Notes under the pieces: generated by a model
What the model was told of the DNA's origin: nothing
Databases searched by the model: none
The model's input: the letters and a program-made list of their open reading frames with translations, nothing else
Shown: positions 9,370 through 17,115 of the stretch, piece by piece
How the letters are laid out: every line of letters begins with the position of its first letter
How positions within the stretch are numbered: position 1 is the stretch's first letter
From: ChocPot-Mid sp043804925
Lineage (GTDB): Bacteria; Bacteroidota; Ignavibacteria; Kapaibacteriales; UBA2268
DNA length: 58,877 bases
Assembly (NCBI GenBank): GCA_043804925.1
Contig: JAZDIP010000046.1
Span: 1-58,877, forward strand
Reading direction: 5' to 3'
Translations under genes and position numbers: made by a program

Positions 9370-10413
9370 ATGGATTATTCCGAGTTATCAAAAGAAGAAT
9401 TAATTAAAATTATAGATACTTTAAACGGTCGTCTCGAAGTACATAATCAGAGATTAAAGAAATTACATACCAAAGGGTATGACGATCACAGTATTGATAG
9501 CATAGAGACTTATTGGAAAGATATATTAGATGCCATTCCCCTATCTGTGATTCTTCATGATGCTGTTGGTTATCACTGGATAAATAAATATTCATCAAAC
9601 TTATCAGGCTATTCTAACGAAGAATGGAAAAATATGACTAATGAGGAAAGAGCTTTGATTTTTGAATTTCCTGCGAAACCCGAAACCTTGCTTTATATGG
9701 AGATGATGACAAAGCAAGGAAAAGACCCAAGCAAAGACAGCATAGATTTGGAAGTGAAGCTTAAAAAAAAGGATGGGCAATGGATTTGGCTCTTTACAAC
9801 GAACTCCTTTATCTACAATCCACAGAAAGATGATTACGAATATTTAACAACTTCAATGGATATAACTGAGCGAAAAAACCATGAGTTGGAAAACGAAAGA
9901 TTAAATAAGGAACTTGAAGAATTAATCGCACGTGAACGTAAGCTATCTAAAGAAAATGAAGATTTGCTTAAGCAACAAATTTCGGAAAAAGACAAAGAAC
10001 TAAATCGCTTGGCAGTCTTTTTGACAGAGAAGAATAATTGCCTGCTTAAACTTAAGAAACAAGCAACAACTTTTGCAAAAGCAAGCTCAAAATCTATAAA
10101 AGATATCGCTTCAAAAATTATTACTTCAATTGATGAAAAGCTCAATAATGAATCTGCCTGGACTACATTTGAGATTCAATTTGAAACTGCTAATCCACAA
10201 TTTTCATCTAAATTATTAAAACTTTATCCGAATTTGACCGTAACTGAATTGAGAATCTGTACATTATCAAAACTAGAACTAAGTTCTAAAGCAATTGCTC
10301 AAATCTTGAACTTAAGTCCACGAACAGTTGAATCGCACAGGTTGAGTATCAGAAAAAAAATGAAACTGAAAAACAAGGAACAATTATCAGTCAAATTGAA
10401 TTCTTTTTTATGA
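9370..10413 (+). CDS. PAS-domain LuxR-type transcriptional regulator
   Basis: The protein has 347 residues and no membrane segment. Residues ~45-165 form a PAS/PAC sensory domain (DILDAIPLSVILHD..., LTTSMDITERK). A long charged coiled coil follows (~165-240), and the last ~65 residues are a LuxR/GerE helix-turn-helix (LSSKAIAQILNLSPRTVESH). It is a one-component cytoplasmic regulator that could dimerise through the coiled coil. An AAGGTG ribosome site precedes the ATG. Its stop codon lies immediately next to the end of a displaced uvrB tail on the other strand, so its 3' boundary coincides with a rearrangement junction. Target genes are not evident. Confidence 0.85.
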   Translation: MDYSELSKEELIKIIDTLNGRLEVHNQRLKKLHTKGYDDHSIDSIETYWKDILDAIPLSVILHDAVGYHWINKYSSNLSGYSNEEWKNMTNEERALIFEFPAKPETLLYMEMMTKQGKDPSKDSIDLEVKLKKKDGQWIWLFTTNSFIYNPQKDDYEYLTTSMDITERKNHELENERLNKELEELIARERKLSKENEDLLKQQISEKDKELNRLAVFLTEKNNCLLKLKKQATTFAKASSKSIKDIASKIITSIDEKLNNESAWTTFEIQFETANPQFSSKLLKLYPNLTVTELRICTLSKLELSSKAIAQILNLSPRTVESHRLSIRKKMKLKNKEQLSVKLNSFL

Positions 10414-10417
10414 TTTA

Positions 10418-10486
10418 GTTTTCCTTCTCTTCTTCACTTTGCCTTCCATAGCTTGTAGCTTTTGGATTTCGTCTCTAAGCTCTGCG
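10418..10486 (-). pseudogene. Displaced duplicate of the uvrB 3' end
   Basis: These 69 bases match uvrB bases 11124-11192 at about 61 of 69 positions. Read on the minus strand they encode AELRDEIQKLQAMEGKVKKR followed by RKT, identical to the last part of UvrB. Every difference I counted in this stretch is synonymous, and an in-frame stop follows at once. Homology ends abruptly upstream of this segment. The fragment is therefore a severed UvrB C-terminus, separated from the present gene end by the MazF-type module. Confidence 0.9.
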
Positions 10487-10525
10487 GATTAGAGGAAGAG
10501 GTTATTTTTGTTTTTGAAATCTAAT

Positions 10526-10858
10526 TTACTGCTTAATAATTTCAATGATTTTATCTATCACTAATGAGAGTTTGCTTATATGTATGCTGCCAATAATATA
10601 GCTGACAATGCTTTTATCAATGCTGATAATTTTATTGGGTCTGATAAAGCTTTTTTGATGAAGTGAACCTTTTGAAAAATCATCAGAATCTAAGTTAATC
10701 GAATATGAATCATAATGTTTTTGTGATGTTATTTGACAGAGAATAATATCTTGTCCTTTTGGAGTTGCAACAATAAGTGCCGGTCTTTTCTTTTGAGAGG
10801 AAAAGTCAGAGAAAGGGTAATTTATTATTACAACATTTCCTTTTATAAATTTTTCCAT
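10526..10858 (-). CDS. PemK/MazF-family toxin (endoribonuclease)
   Basis: The 110-residue protein has the MazF/PemK beta-barrel opening KGNVVIINYPFSDFSSQKKR followed by PALIV. The remainder (ILCQITSQ, SFIRPNKI) fits the same family, whose members cut mRNA. The start overlaps the end of the upstream small gene by 16 bases, the usual arrangement of an antitoxin-toxin pair. The module lies between the real uvrB end and a displaced copy of that end. Toxin activity is inferred from the family. Confidence 0.85.
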   Translation of the reverse strand: MEKFIKGNVVIINYPFSDFSSQKKRPALIVATPKGQDIILCQITSQKHYDSYSINLDSDDFSKGSLHQKSFIRPNKIISIDKSIVSYIIGSIHISKLSLVIDKIIEIIKQ

Positions 10859-11037
10859 GCTTCATCCTCTTCAGGAGTATCCCAATCACTTAAAGCAGAT
10901 TCATTAGCTTTGTAGAATCCTATGTTTTCAATTTCTTCATCTGAAATTAATTTTGCTTTCATATTCATTTTTTTTGCTATTTCAACTATTAATTTCAATT
11001 CGTTTTGCGAATCCCCTGATAAAATTGCTGTGTGCAT
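10843..11037 (-). CDS. Putative antitoxin of the MazF-type module
   Basis: A 64-residue acidic protein (C-terminus SDWDTPEEDEAW) is encoded directly upstream of the toxin, overlapping it by 16 bases. I chose the ATG at 11037 because an AGGGG ribosome site lies five bases upstream. An in-frame GTG two codons earlier would overlap that site. The short length, the acidic tail containing D-x-P-E-E-D-E-A-W, and the position are what is expected of an antitoxin that blocks MazF through its C-terminal tail. No DNA-binding motif is obvious. Identification rests mainly on context. Confidence 0.7.
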   Translation of the reverse strand: MHTAILSGDSQNELKLIVEIAKKMNMKAKLISDEEIENIGFYKANESALSDWDTPEEDEAWKNL

Positions 11038-11113
11038 ATTCACCCCTAAATTTTTTATTATTTATTATAAACGTAGTTAAATAAATTCTATTATTTTATC
11101 AAATGACCTTAAA

Positions 11114-13171
11114 TTATTTATTCGTTTTCCTTCTCTTCTTCACTTTGCCTTCCATTGCTTGGAGTTTTTGGATTTCATCTCGTAGTTCTGCAGCTTTTTC
11201 AAAGTCAAGTTCACGAGCGGCATTTTTCATTTCTGCAAACATCTGCTCGACAAGTTCTCCACGCTGGTCTTCGGTGAGGTAGCCGTAAAGCGGTTCTGCG
11301 GCTTTTTGCATTTTGTGCTTTTCAGCTTCCTCATATTTGAATACCTTGTGTGCCTGTATATCAGCAACTGATGTCGAACTTAAAATTTCTTCAAGTGATT
11401 TGTAAACCGTTTGAGGATTTATATTGTGTTCTGTATTATAATCTTTTTGAATTTGTCTTCTTCGGTTGGTTTCTTCTATAACTGCTTTCATTGAATTTGT
11501 AATTCTGTCTGCATAGAATATTACAAGACCTTCGGCATTCCTCGCTGTCCTTCCGGCAACCTGCATCAGCGACCTTTCGCTTCTCAAGAAACCTTCTTTG
11601 TCTGCATCTAGAATTGCAACGAGTGAAACTTCCGGTAAATCCAAACCTTCACGCAATAAATTTACACCAACAATAACATCATGGTCGCCTAATCTCAAAC
11701 CTCTTATTATTTCAACTCTGGCGAGAGCGTCCACATCCGAGTGAATATATGCAACTTTCATCTGTAGATTTTGCAGGTATTCAGTCAAATCTTCTGACAT
11801 TCTTTTTGTTAAAGTTGTAACAAGTACTCTTTCTCCTTTAGCAGATCTTTTACGGATTTCGTGAATCAAATCATCAATCTGATTTTTAACAGGTCTGACA
11901 CTAATTTCCGGATCAAGCAAACCGGTAGGACGAATTACTTGCTCAACGACTATACCCTCGCATTTTTCTAATTCGTATGGTCCGGGAGTAGCACTAACGA
12001 AGATAACATTCTTCATCATTTCTTCCGTTTCTTCAAATTTCAGAGGTCTGTTCTCAAGAGCAGAAGGCAATCGGAAACCCCATTCAACAAGTGTAGTTTT
12101 CCTTGACCTGTCGCCATTATACATTGCTCTCAACTGTGGTGTTGTAACATGGCTTTCGTCAATTACAAGCAGGAAATCTTCAGGGAAGAAATCAAATAAA
12201 CATTCAGGTCTTTCTCCGGGAGTTCTGCCCGTGAGATGCATTGAATAATTCTCGATTCCAGAGCAATAACCCACTTCTTTCATCATCTCCAAGTCAAATA
12301 GTGTTCTTTGCTCCAACCTTTGTGCTTCTAACAGTTTTCCTTGTAATTGTAATTCCTTCAATCTATCATAGAGCTCATCTTTAATGGCAGTCATAGCTCG
12401 GACTAATTGATTTTCAGAAGTAACAAAAAGCTTTGCTGGGAAGATTGTAATGCTGTCAATATACTGAGCAGTCTTGCCTGTAACCGAATTAATCAAGCTG
12501 ATTTTTTCAATTTCATTTCCGAATAATTCAATCCGAACAGCCAATTGTTCTTCATAAGCAGGAATTACATCCACAACATCACCTCTGACTCGAAATGTAC
12601 CACGTGCAAACTCAAAATCATTTCTTGAAAAATATAAATCAGATAATTTGTAGAGCAGTTCCTGTCTGCCAATCTTCATCCCGACATGAATAGGGAAGAG
12701 GTGAGCAAGGAAATCCTCTTTTCTGCCGATGCTGTAAATACAACTAACCGAAGCAACAATAATTACATCTCTTCGACCCTCAACTAAAGAACTTGTTGCT
12801 TTTAATCTAAGCCGGTCAATTTCATCATTAATCGCAAAGTCTTTTTCAATATAAGTATCAGTTGTAGGAATATATGCTTCCGGCTGATAATAGTCGTAAT
12901 ACGAAATGAAATATTCAACTGCATTTCCCGGGAAAAAGCTCTTGAACTCACTGTAAAGCTGTGCCGCAAGTGTTTTATTCGGTGAAATAATTAATGTCGG
13001 TTTTTGAATCTGCTGAATGATATTAGAAATAGTAAAAGTCTTACCGGAACCCGTAACACCAAGCAGTGTTTGGTATCTATCTCCACGGGCGATGCCTTCA
13101 AGCAATTCATTAATTGCCTTCGGTTGGTCACCCGAAGGTTGATAACTTGATATTAACTGAAATTCAGACAT
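11114..13171 (-). CDS. uvrB: Excinuclease ABC subunit B
   Basis: UvrB is the DNA damage-verifying helicase-like subunit of nucleotide excision repair, loaded by UvrA and recruiting UvrC. Walker A is GVTGSGKT. The damage-probing beta-hairpin is YYDYYQPEAYIP, the DEAH-like box is DESHV, and motifs SATPGPYE, VGVNLLREGLDLPE and QVAGRTARN are present. A C-terminal UVR domain (ELDFEKAAELRDEIQKL) contacts UvrC. I placed the start at the ATG at 13171 (MSEFQLISSY); the frame stays open to a TTG six codons upstream. The length of 685 residues is normal. The last ~23 codons exist a second time at 10418-10486, with a TA module between the copies. Confidence 0.97.
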   Translation of the reverse strand: MSEFQLISSYQPSGDQPKAINELLEGIARGDRYQTLLGVTGSGKTFTISNIIQQIQKPTLIISPNKTLAAQLYSEFKSFFPGNAVEYFISYYDYYQPEAYIPTTDTYIEKDFAINDEIDRLRLKATSSLVEGRRDVIIVASVSCIYSIGRKEDFLAHLFPIHVGMKIGRQELLYKLSDLYFSRNDFEFARGTFRVRGDVVDVIPAYEEQLAVRIELFGNEIEKISLINSVTGKTAQYIDSITIFPAKLFVTSENQLVRAMTAIKDELYDRLKELQLQGKLLEAQRLEQRTLFDLEMMKEVGYCSGIENYSMHLTGRTPGERPECLFDFFPEDFLLVIDESHVTTPQLRAMYNGDRSRKTTLVEWGFRLPSALENRPLKFEETEEMMKNVIFVSATPGPYELEKCEGIVVEQVIRPTGLLDPEISVRPVKNQIDDLIHEIRKRSAKGERVLVTTLTKRMSEDLTEYLQNLQMKVAYIHSDVDALARVEIIRGLRLGDHDVIVGVNLLREGLDLPEVSLVAILDADKEGFLRSERSLMQVAGRTARNAEGLVIFYADRITNSMKAVIEETNRRRQIQKDYNTEHNINPQTVYKSLEEILSSTSVADIQAHKVFKYEEAEKHKMQKAAEPLYGYLTEDQRGELVEQMFAEMKNAARELDFEKAAELRDEIQKLQAMEGKVKKRRKTNK

Positions 13172-13323
13172 AAAAGCACACTTTTTCAATATTAATTTTA
13201 ATGTAAACAGTAAAAATAATATTTGTGAGTGAATTTACCTAATTGTTTATTCAGAAGGAAAAGGGGGAAGGGAGAAAGGAGAAGGGATTTTTTGATATAT
13301 TTTTAAGTCATTCAATTCGTTAT

Positions 13324-13331
13324 TATCTTTG
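13324..13331 (+). promoter_or_regulatory. Bacteroidota-type -7 promoter element
   Basis: TATCTTTG matches TAnnTTTG, with TTTT 19 bases upstream in place of the -33 TTTG. It lies 25 bases before the antitoxin-like gene at 13357. Confidence 0.45.
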
Positions 13332-13356
13332 TACTAAATTTTTAAACAAAATTTGA

Positions 13357-13584
13357 ATGAATATGATTACAAAGGAACAGGTATTAATAGCATTGGAATC
13401 AATGCCGGATGAATTTGATGTTGATGAATTAATCGAAAGTTTAATTGTCATTGACAAAATTAATCAGGGTTTGGATGACATTAAGCATGGCAGAGTCCAT
13501 ACGGAAGAAGAAGTTATGAAAAAGGTTGATGAGTGGGTTAAATCCAATGATTTGACTAATAAATCTTTGATATTAAAAAAGTAG
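13357..13584 (+). CDS. Solitary antitoxin-like protein
   Basis: The 75-residue acidic protein (ALESMPDEFDVDELIESL, then GRVHTEEEVMKKVDEWVK) resembles small antitoxins encoded next to RelE/ParE toxins in this phylum. The HTEEEV...EWVK ending is typical of these. No toxin gene follows. Instead the coding sequence ends two bases before a displaced ribD tail on the opposite strand, so the partner may have been lost at that junction. A probable -7 promoter element TATCTTTG lies at 13324. The function is inferred from similarity and is uncertain. Confidence 0.65.
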   Translation: MNMITKEQVLIALESMPDEFDVDELIESLIVIDKINQGLDDIKHGRVHTEEEVMKKVDEWVKSNDLTNKSLILKK

Positions 13585-13585
13585 T

Positions 13586-13684
13586 TTTACTAACACCACT
13601 CTCAAATCCTCACCAAACCTACCAATCTCCTTAATCGCAAACTCTATAGCATCCTTAAGTTTCTTTAACTCTAAACTATCAAAT
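13586..13684 (-). pseudogene. Displaced duplicate of the ribD 3' end, outer copy (tail 2)
   Basis: Read on the minus strand this stretch encodes VFDSLELKKLKDAIEFAIKE followed by IGRFGEDLRVVLVK. The present RibD C-terminus reads AFDRLELKKLSDASEFEIKE followed by VCRSGEDLHLTLIK, with about 22 of 34 residues identical. The reading frame is intact until just past the homologous end. It has no start codon of its own and lies 10 bases beyond hicA. It is best explained as an old RibD end cut off from its gene. Confidence 0.9.
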
Positions 13685-13697
13685 ACTACAAATATAT

Positions 13698-13886
13698 TTA
13701 TTTCACTTTAGGTATTTCTAAATCTTTGCAAATTTTATTAGTGAGATAATCGAAAATCTCATTATGTCTTGGAATGGTTGAAGTTTTATTATTTGACGGA
13801 TTGTAATAGATTGTGTGATTTCCTCCTTCCCTCAAAAATAAACATCCATGCTTTTCAAGGTACCTGATAAAGTCTTTTCTTTTCAT
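13698..13886 (-). CDS. hicA: HicA-family mRNA interferase toxin
   Basis: The 62-residue protein has the HicA dsRBD-like fold signature: an N-terminal helix (KRKDFIRYLEKHGC), then GGNHTIY, then IPRHNEI with the conserved histidine. It overlaps the end of hicB by four bases (the ATGA arrangement). HicA degrades mRNA when not bound by HicB. The pair is bounded on both sides by displaced ribD tails. Confidence 0.9.
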   Translation of the reverse strand: MKRKDFIRYLEKHGCLFLREGGNHTIYYNPSNNKTSTIPRHNEIFDYLTNKICKDLEIPKVK

Positions 13887-14110
13887 GCTAAAACATATTC
13901 GAAATTATATAATTCTTTGAATGAAAAATCTTTTGGTGGGATTTCCGAAAGAAGTTTATTTGATTCTAACACCAATTGTATAGCTTCTTCCAGATTTTCT
14001 CTTGCTTCTTCTAAAGTGTATCCCTGTGTATTTGCACCCGGAAGCTCTTCAACAAATGCGACATAACCCTCCGGTACCTTCTTGTAAACTGCTGTCAGTG
14101 ATATTCTCAT
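13883..14110 (-). CDS. hicB: HicB-family antitoxin
   Basis: The 75-residue protein has the partial RNase H-like fold of HicB: a beta-hairpin with GYVAFVEELPGANTQGYTLE followed by EARENLEEAIQLVLE. It is translated first in the hicB-hicA pair. It lacks a separate C-terminal DNA-binding domain, so autoregulation, if any, would depend on a short-form HicB. The family neutralises HicA by direct binding. The module reads in the same direction as ribD. Confidence 0.88.
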   Translation of the reverse strand: MRISLTAVYKKVPEGYVAFVEELPGANTQGYTLEEARENLEEAIQLVLESNKLLSEIPPKDFSFKELYNFEYVLA

Positions 14111-14181
14111 ATAATTTCCAATTTATTAAATATCTTAGAAAAAACGTTACTAATTACAGATTATTTTATTTGAATGATTAT

Positions 14182-14265
14182 TCAAGATTTCCTTAAAACC
14201 ACCACCTTCAAATCCTCATCACAGCTACTAATTTCTCTAATCTCAAACTCCCTTGCATCCTTAAG
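14182..14265 (-). pseudogene. Displaced duplicate of the ribD 3' end, inner copy (tail 1)
   Basis: The minus strand encodes LKDAREFEIREISSCDEDLK followed by VVVLRKS and a stop. The current RibD end reads LSDASEFEIKEVCRSGEDL followed by HLTLIK; about 11 of 25 aligned residues are identical and the EDL motif is conserved. The copy lies between the DUF2442 gene and hicB. Homology stops at 14265. Confidence 0.85.
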
Positions 14266-14310
14266 TAAAATATAATCAATTATGAATAAGCCAAAAAAAT
14301 GGAATAATTA

Positions 14311-14541
14311 TCATCTGCTTTCCAAATACAATGTATCCGGGCATAAATCCTGCCCACCATTCCATTGTATAGAACCCAGGAAAGCTTTTACTTGCTTGAA
14401 TTTATTATAATCCTTCAGTTCTTTGAAAATCCCAATATCTAAATATGGCTTCACATCAAATATTTTAACTTCGTTATTAGTAAATTCAAGGTTTAACGTA
14501 AAATCGGGATTTGAGCTTACTTTTTTAATTCTTGGATTCAT
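14311..14541 (-). CDS. DUF2442 protein (probable TA partner)
   Basis: The 76-residue protein matches DUF2442 in wording (FTNNEVKIFDVKPYL, ending GGQDLCPDTLYLES). DUF2442 genes are often found next to DUF4160 genes, as here with a 10-base gap, and the pair is regarded as toxin-antitoxin-like. Which partner is toxic is not settled by the sequence. It is transcribed in the same direction as ribD. Confidence 0.8.
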   Translation of the reverse strand: MNPRIKKVSSNPDFTLNLEFTNNEVKIFDVKPYLDIGIFKELKDYNKFKQVKAFLGSIQWNGGQDLCPDTLYLESR

Positions 14542-14551
14542 GGCTTAACTC

Positions 14552-14821
14552 CTACTTTAATGGTTCAATCTGAAAAATGGGGTTACCGCTAATAGCCAGT
14601 TCCCAATTAGCTATTAGGTCATCATTATGTATTTCAATCCATGCTTCAACTAATTTGAGTTTATTTCCCGGAATATAGCCGTCAATAACATTACCATCAG
14701 GAATAGAAATTACTGCTTCATGTTCCTGATATCTGACATGAATATGAGGTGTATTATGTTGTTTATTATCAAGATAATAAATTGAAACTATTATTCCATA
14801 AAACATAGATAATACTGCCAT
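14552..14821 (-). CDS. DUF4160 protein (probable TA partner)
   Basis: The ATG at 14821 (MAVLSMFYGIIVSIYYLD) has an AGGGAGA ribosome site just upstream, so I prefer it to a start 13 codons earlier. The 89-residue product has the DUF4160 signature TPHIHVRYQEHEAVISI and the conserved helix KLVEAWIEIHNDDLIANWEL. It is the first gene of the DUF4160-DUF2442 pair and follows the ribD stop by about 225 AT-rich bases in which I see no other gene. Molecular activity is unknown. Confidence 0.82.
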   Translation of the reverse strand: MAVLSMFYGIIVSIYYLDNKQHNTPHIHVRYQEHEAVISIPDGNVIDGYIPGNKLKLVEAWIEIHNDDLIANWELAISGNPIFQIEPLK

Positions 14822-15046
14822 CCCAATTCTCCCTAAAATTTTTTTTCTAAATAATAACAAAATTACAAAATTACTACATTCATTGTTTGCTGTTTCATTA
14901 ATAATTATCTCAAATTCAATCTAATATCACCAATAATAAATGTATCATTTTTTCACAAATATTATATAAACTAAATCACGAATTTCAATAATATTTATTA
15001 TTATTCAACATAGATTGATTAGTTTAAATGTATATTGTTGATCACA

Positions 15047-16183
15047 TCATTTAATCAAAGTCAAATGCAAATCCTCACCACTCCTACAAACCTCCTTAAT
15101 TTCAAACTCACTTGCATCACTGAGTTTCTTTAACTCTAATCTATCAAAAGCAGAAATACCTTTTCCGATAATCTTTGGAGCAATGAAAAAACGAATTTCG
15201 TCAACAAGATTTTGTTTGATAAATGATGAATGAATTTCTGCTCCACCTTCGACTAGTACTGATGCGATTTGAAATTGTTCGGATAGTTTATTCAGACAAT
15301 CTTGTAAATCAATTTTCTTATTTTTCCCGGTTTTTATAGCAAGAATATTAACTCCCAGTTTAATCAATTTTTTCGCTTTGTCAGAGTCAGCAGACTTCTC
15401 CGAACAGCAGACAATTGTTTTGTTATTGTTTTCATCAATAAATACATTTTTGATTAATGGCAGGGATAAATTAGTATCAAGAACTACTCTAAATGGATTT
15501 CTCTCTTTATAAACTTTACGAACTTTACGAACTTTATTAACTTGATAAACTGATTTCAGCCGAACAGTTAGTTGAGGATTATCTTTAAGTACTGTATTCT
15601 TTCCAACAAGGACAGCATCCAGTTCTGCCCTAAGTTTGTGTCCTTCTTGCCTGCTTTCTTCACAAGTTATCCATTGTGATTCACCGCTTACTGTTGCTAT
15701 TTTTCCATCAATTGACTGTGCTACTTTCAATACAACATAAGGCATTCCTGCTGTGATGTGCTTAATGAAAGTACGATTCAACCACTTTGCTTCTTTTTCG
15801 AAAACTCCTGAAACAACTTCAATTCCTGCTTTCCTTAATTTCTTAATTCCTTTTCCTGCTACAATAGGATTTGGGTCTTTCATACCTATGACTACTTTTG
15901 AAAATTTCTTCTCGATAATCAAATCACAGCAGGGAGGAGTTTTGCCAAAATGTGAGCATGGCTCAAGGTTTACAACGATAGTTGCTCCTTCAAGGTCAAC
16001 ACCCTTTGCATTTTTAATAGCTTCAACTTCGGCATGAGGACCACCGAATTTTTTGTGATACCCCTCACTAATTAATTCTCCATTTTTGAGAATTACAGCA
16101 CCCACTCTTGGATTCGGACTGACAAATCCGGTTCCCTTTTGAGCTAATTCGATAGCTCTTGCCATAGCTTCCCGCTCTGTCAT
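15047..16183 (-). CDS. ribD: Bifunctional riboflavin biosynthesis deaminase/reductase RibD
   Basis: RibD carries out deamination and then side-chain reduction of the pyrimidine intermediate of riboflavin synthesis. The N-terminal deaminase has zinc ligands in PHAEVEA and PCSHFGKTPPCC. The reductase half starts near residue 145 (YVVLKVAQSIDGKIATVSGE). The length of 378 is normal for the fused enzyme. Residues ~216-225 (KVRKVRKVYK) are encoded by a member of a dispersed AAAGTTTGTAAAGTTT-type repeat that lies in frame in the reductase domain. The ATG overlaps the stop of the upstream lipoprotein gene by four bases. Two diverged copies of its 3' end lie downstream. Confidence 0.95.
   Translation of the reverse strand: MTEREAMARAIELAQKGTGFVSPNPRVGAVILKNGELISEGYHKKFGGPHAEVEAIKNAKGVDLEGATIVVNLEPCSHFGKTPPCCDLIIEKKFSKVVIGMKDPNPIVAGKGIKKLRKAGIEVVSGVFEKEAKWLNRTFIKHITAGMPYVVLKVAQSIDGKIATVSGESQWITCEESRQEGHKLRAELDAVLVGKNTVLKDNPQLTVRLKSVYQVNKVRKVRKVYKERNPFRVVLDTNLSLPLIKNVFIDENNNKTIVCCSEKSADSDKAKKLIKLGVNILAIKTGKNKKIDLQDCLNKLSEQFQIASVLVEGGAEIHSSFIKQNLVDEIRFFIAPKIIGKGISAFDRLELKKLSDASEFEIKEVCRSGEDLHLTLIK
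15507..15538. repeat. Dispersed AAAGTTCGTAAAGTTT-type repeat inside ribD
   Basis: The minus strand reads AAAGTTCGTAAAGTTCGTAA and continues with AAGTTTATAAAG. The same word occurs outside genes at 18094-18125 and 27877-27921. Here it is translated as KVRKVRKVYK. Confidence 0.75.
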
Positions 16184-16989
16184 TTTGCTTCAACAGGTAT
16201 TTTAATTTCAGTTATATATGGTTTCGGCTTTGCAGGGATTATCAATCTTATTGTGTAATCTCCCGATGGGACACGTTGTCCATGATTATTCCGGTAATCC
16301 CATGAGTACCGGTAAACATAAGAATCTCCAAGACTCTCAGGATAAACGGGGTTGATTACCTGCATATAATTTTTTCCTGTTTGGGAATTGTAAGCAGGTT
16401 TATTTTTGCTATTTAGCACTTCTACTCGGACATCTTCCGAAGTCGGGATATATTCTTCAATAATTCTTTTACGAACTGCGAAAATTCCTAAATCGACTGA
16501 TATTTTGTCCATATTATCAATAATCGGATATATTACTAAAGCAGGTTCTGTTTCAGCGTAAATCATCTCATTAAATTTTTGGGTTACTGTTATATCCCAG
16601 CCATCACCTTTTACGGTATATTTGCAGCTGAGTTTTTCAAAATCCTTTCTTTTAAAATTATTGAAGACTACTTTACCGGAATAAATTATATTATAACCCT
16701 TAATCGGTTTGCCGGAAATTTTAAGCGAGTTAATTGATGATGAATCAATCACTTGTTTATTATCATCTAATATATCAACTTTCAATGATTTAATTATATC
16801 TAAAGGATATTCGTCATCTGTAGAGTCAGTTTTGATGATTAAAGTAAAATTGAATATCAGGACATTTGAATCAACAAGAAGGTTAATTTCAGGTTTAAAA
16901 TTTGTCTTAATTTTGTCTATATTGATTTTTTGTGTTGTCGAGCAAGCGAAACACAAAAAGACCATTCCAATTATCAGTATTTTTTTCAT
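16180..16989 (-). CDS. Lipoprotein of unknown function
   Basis: The 269-residue protein has a lipoprotein signal peptide with lipobox FACS (Cys16). The middle is beta-rich without a recognised domain. The end (GQRVPSGDYTIRLIIPAKPK) resembles extracellular proteins that present a FlgD-like or fibronectin-like strand. It overlaps ribD by four bases (ATGA), so the two are probably co-transcribed and translationally coupled, although no functional link to riboflavin is evident. Confidence 0.75.
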   Translation of the reverse strand: MKKILIIGMVFLCFACSTTQKINIDKIKTNFKPEINLLVDSNVLIFNFTLIIKTDSTDDEYPLDIIKSLKVDILDDNKQVIDSSSINSLKISGKPIKGYNIIYSGKVVFNNFKRKDFEKLSCKYTVKGDGWDITVTQKFNEMIYAETEPALVIYPIIDNMDKISVDLGIFAVRKRIIEEYIPTSEDVRVEVLNSKNKPAYNSQTGKNYMQVINPVYPESLGDSYVYRYSWDYRNNHGQRVPSGDYTIRLIIPAKPKPYITEIKIPVEAK

Positions 16990-17082
16990 TTTTGCAATGT
17001 TGAAATTAAAGAATATTTAAATATAATAACACAGATATACACAGAGTTCCACAGAAAACCTCGTTTTTCTTCTCGAATAAAA

Positions 17083-17115
17083 TTGTTAATTGTCAATTGT
17101 CAATTGTTAATTCAA
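17083..17115. repeat. TTAATTGTCAATTG low-complexity repeat
   Basis: Tandem copies of TTAATTGTCAATTG/AATTGTTAATTC reach into the last codons of etfA. Related TTAACAATTAACAATT words occur at 30383-30405, again at the end of a gene (trxB). Confidence 0.5.

Noticed and set aside
9834..10145. Antisense frame inside the LuxR-type gene (103 codons)
   Set aside because: Serine/phenylalanine-rich complement of a lysine/glutamate-rich coiled coil; no ribosome site and no family.
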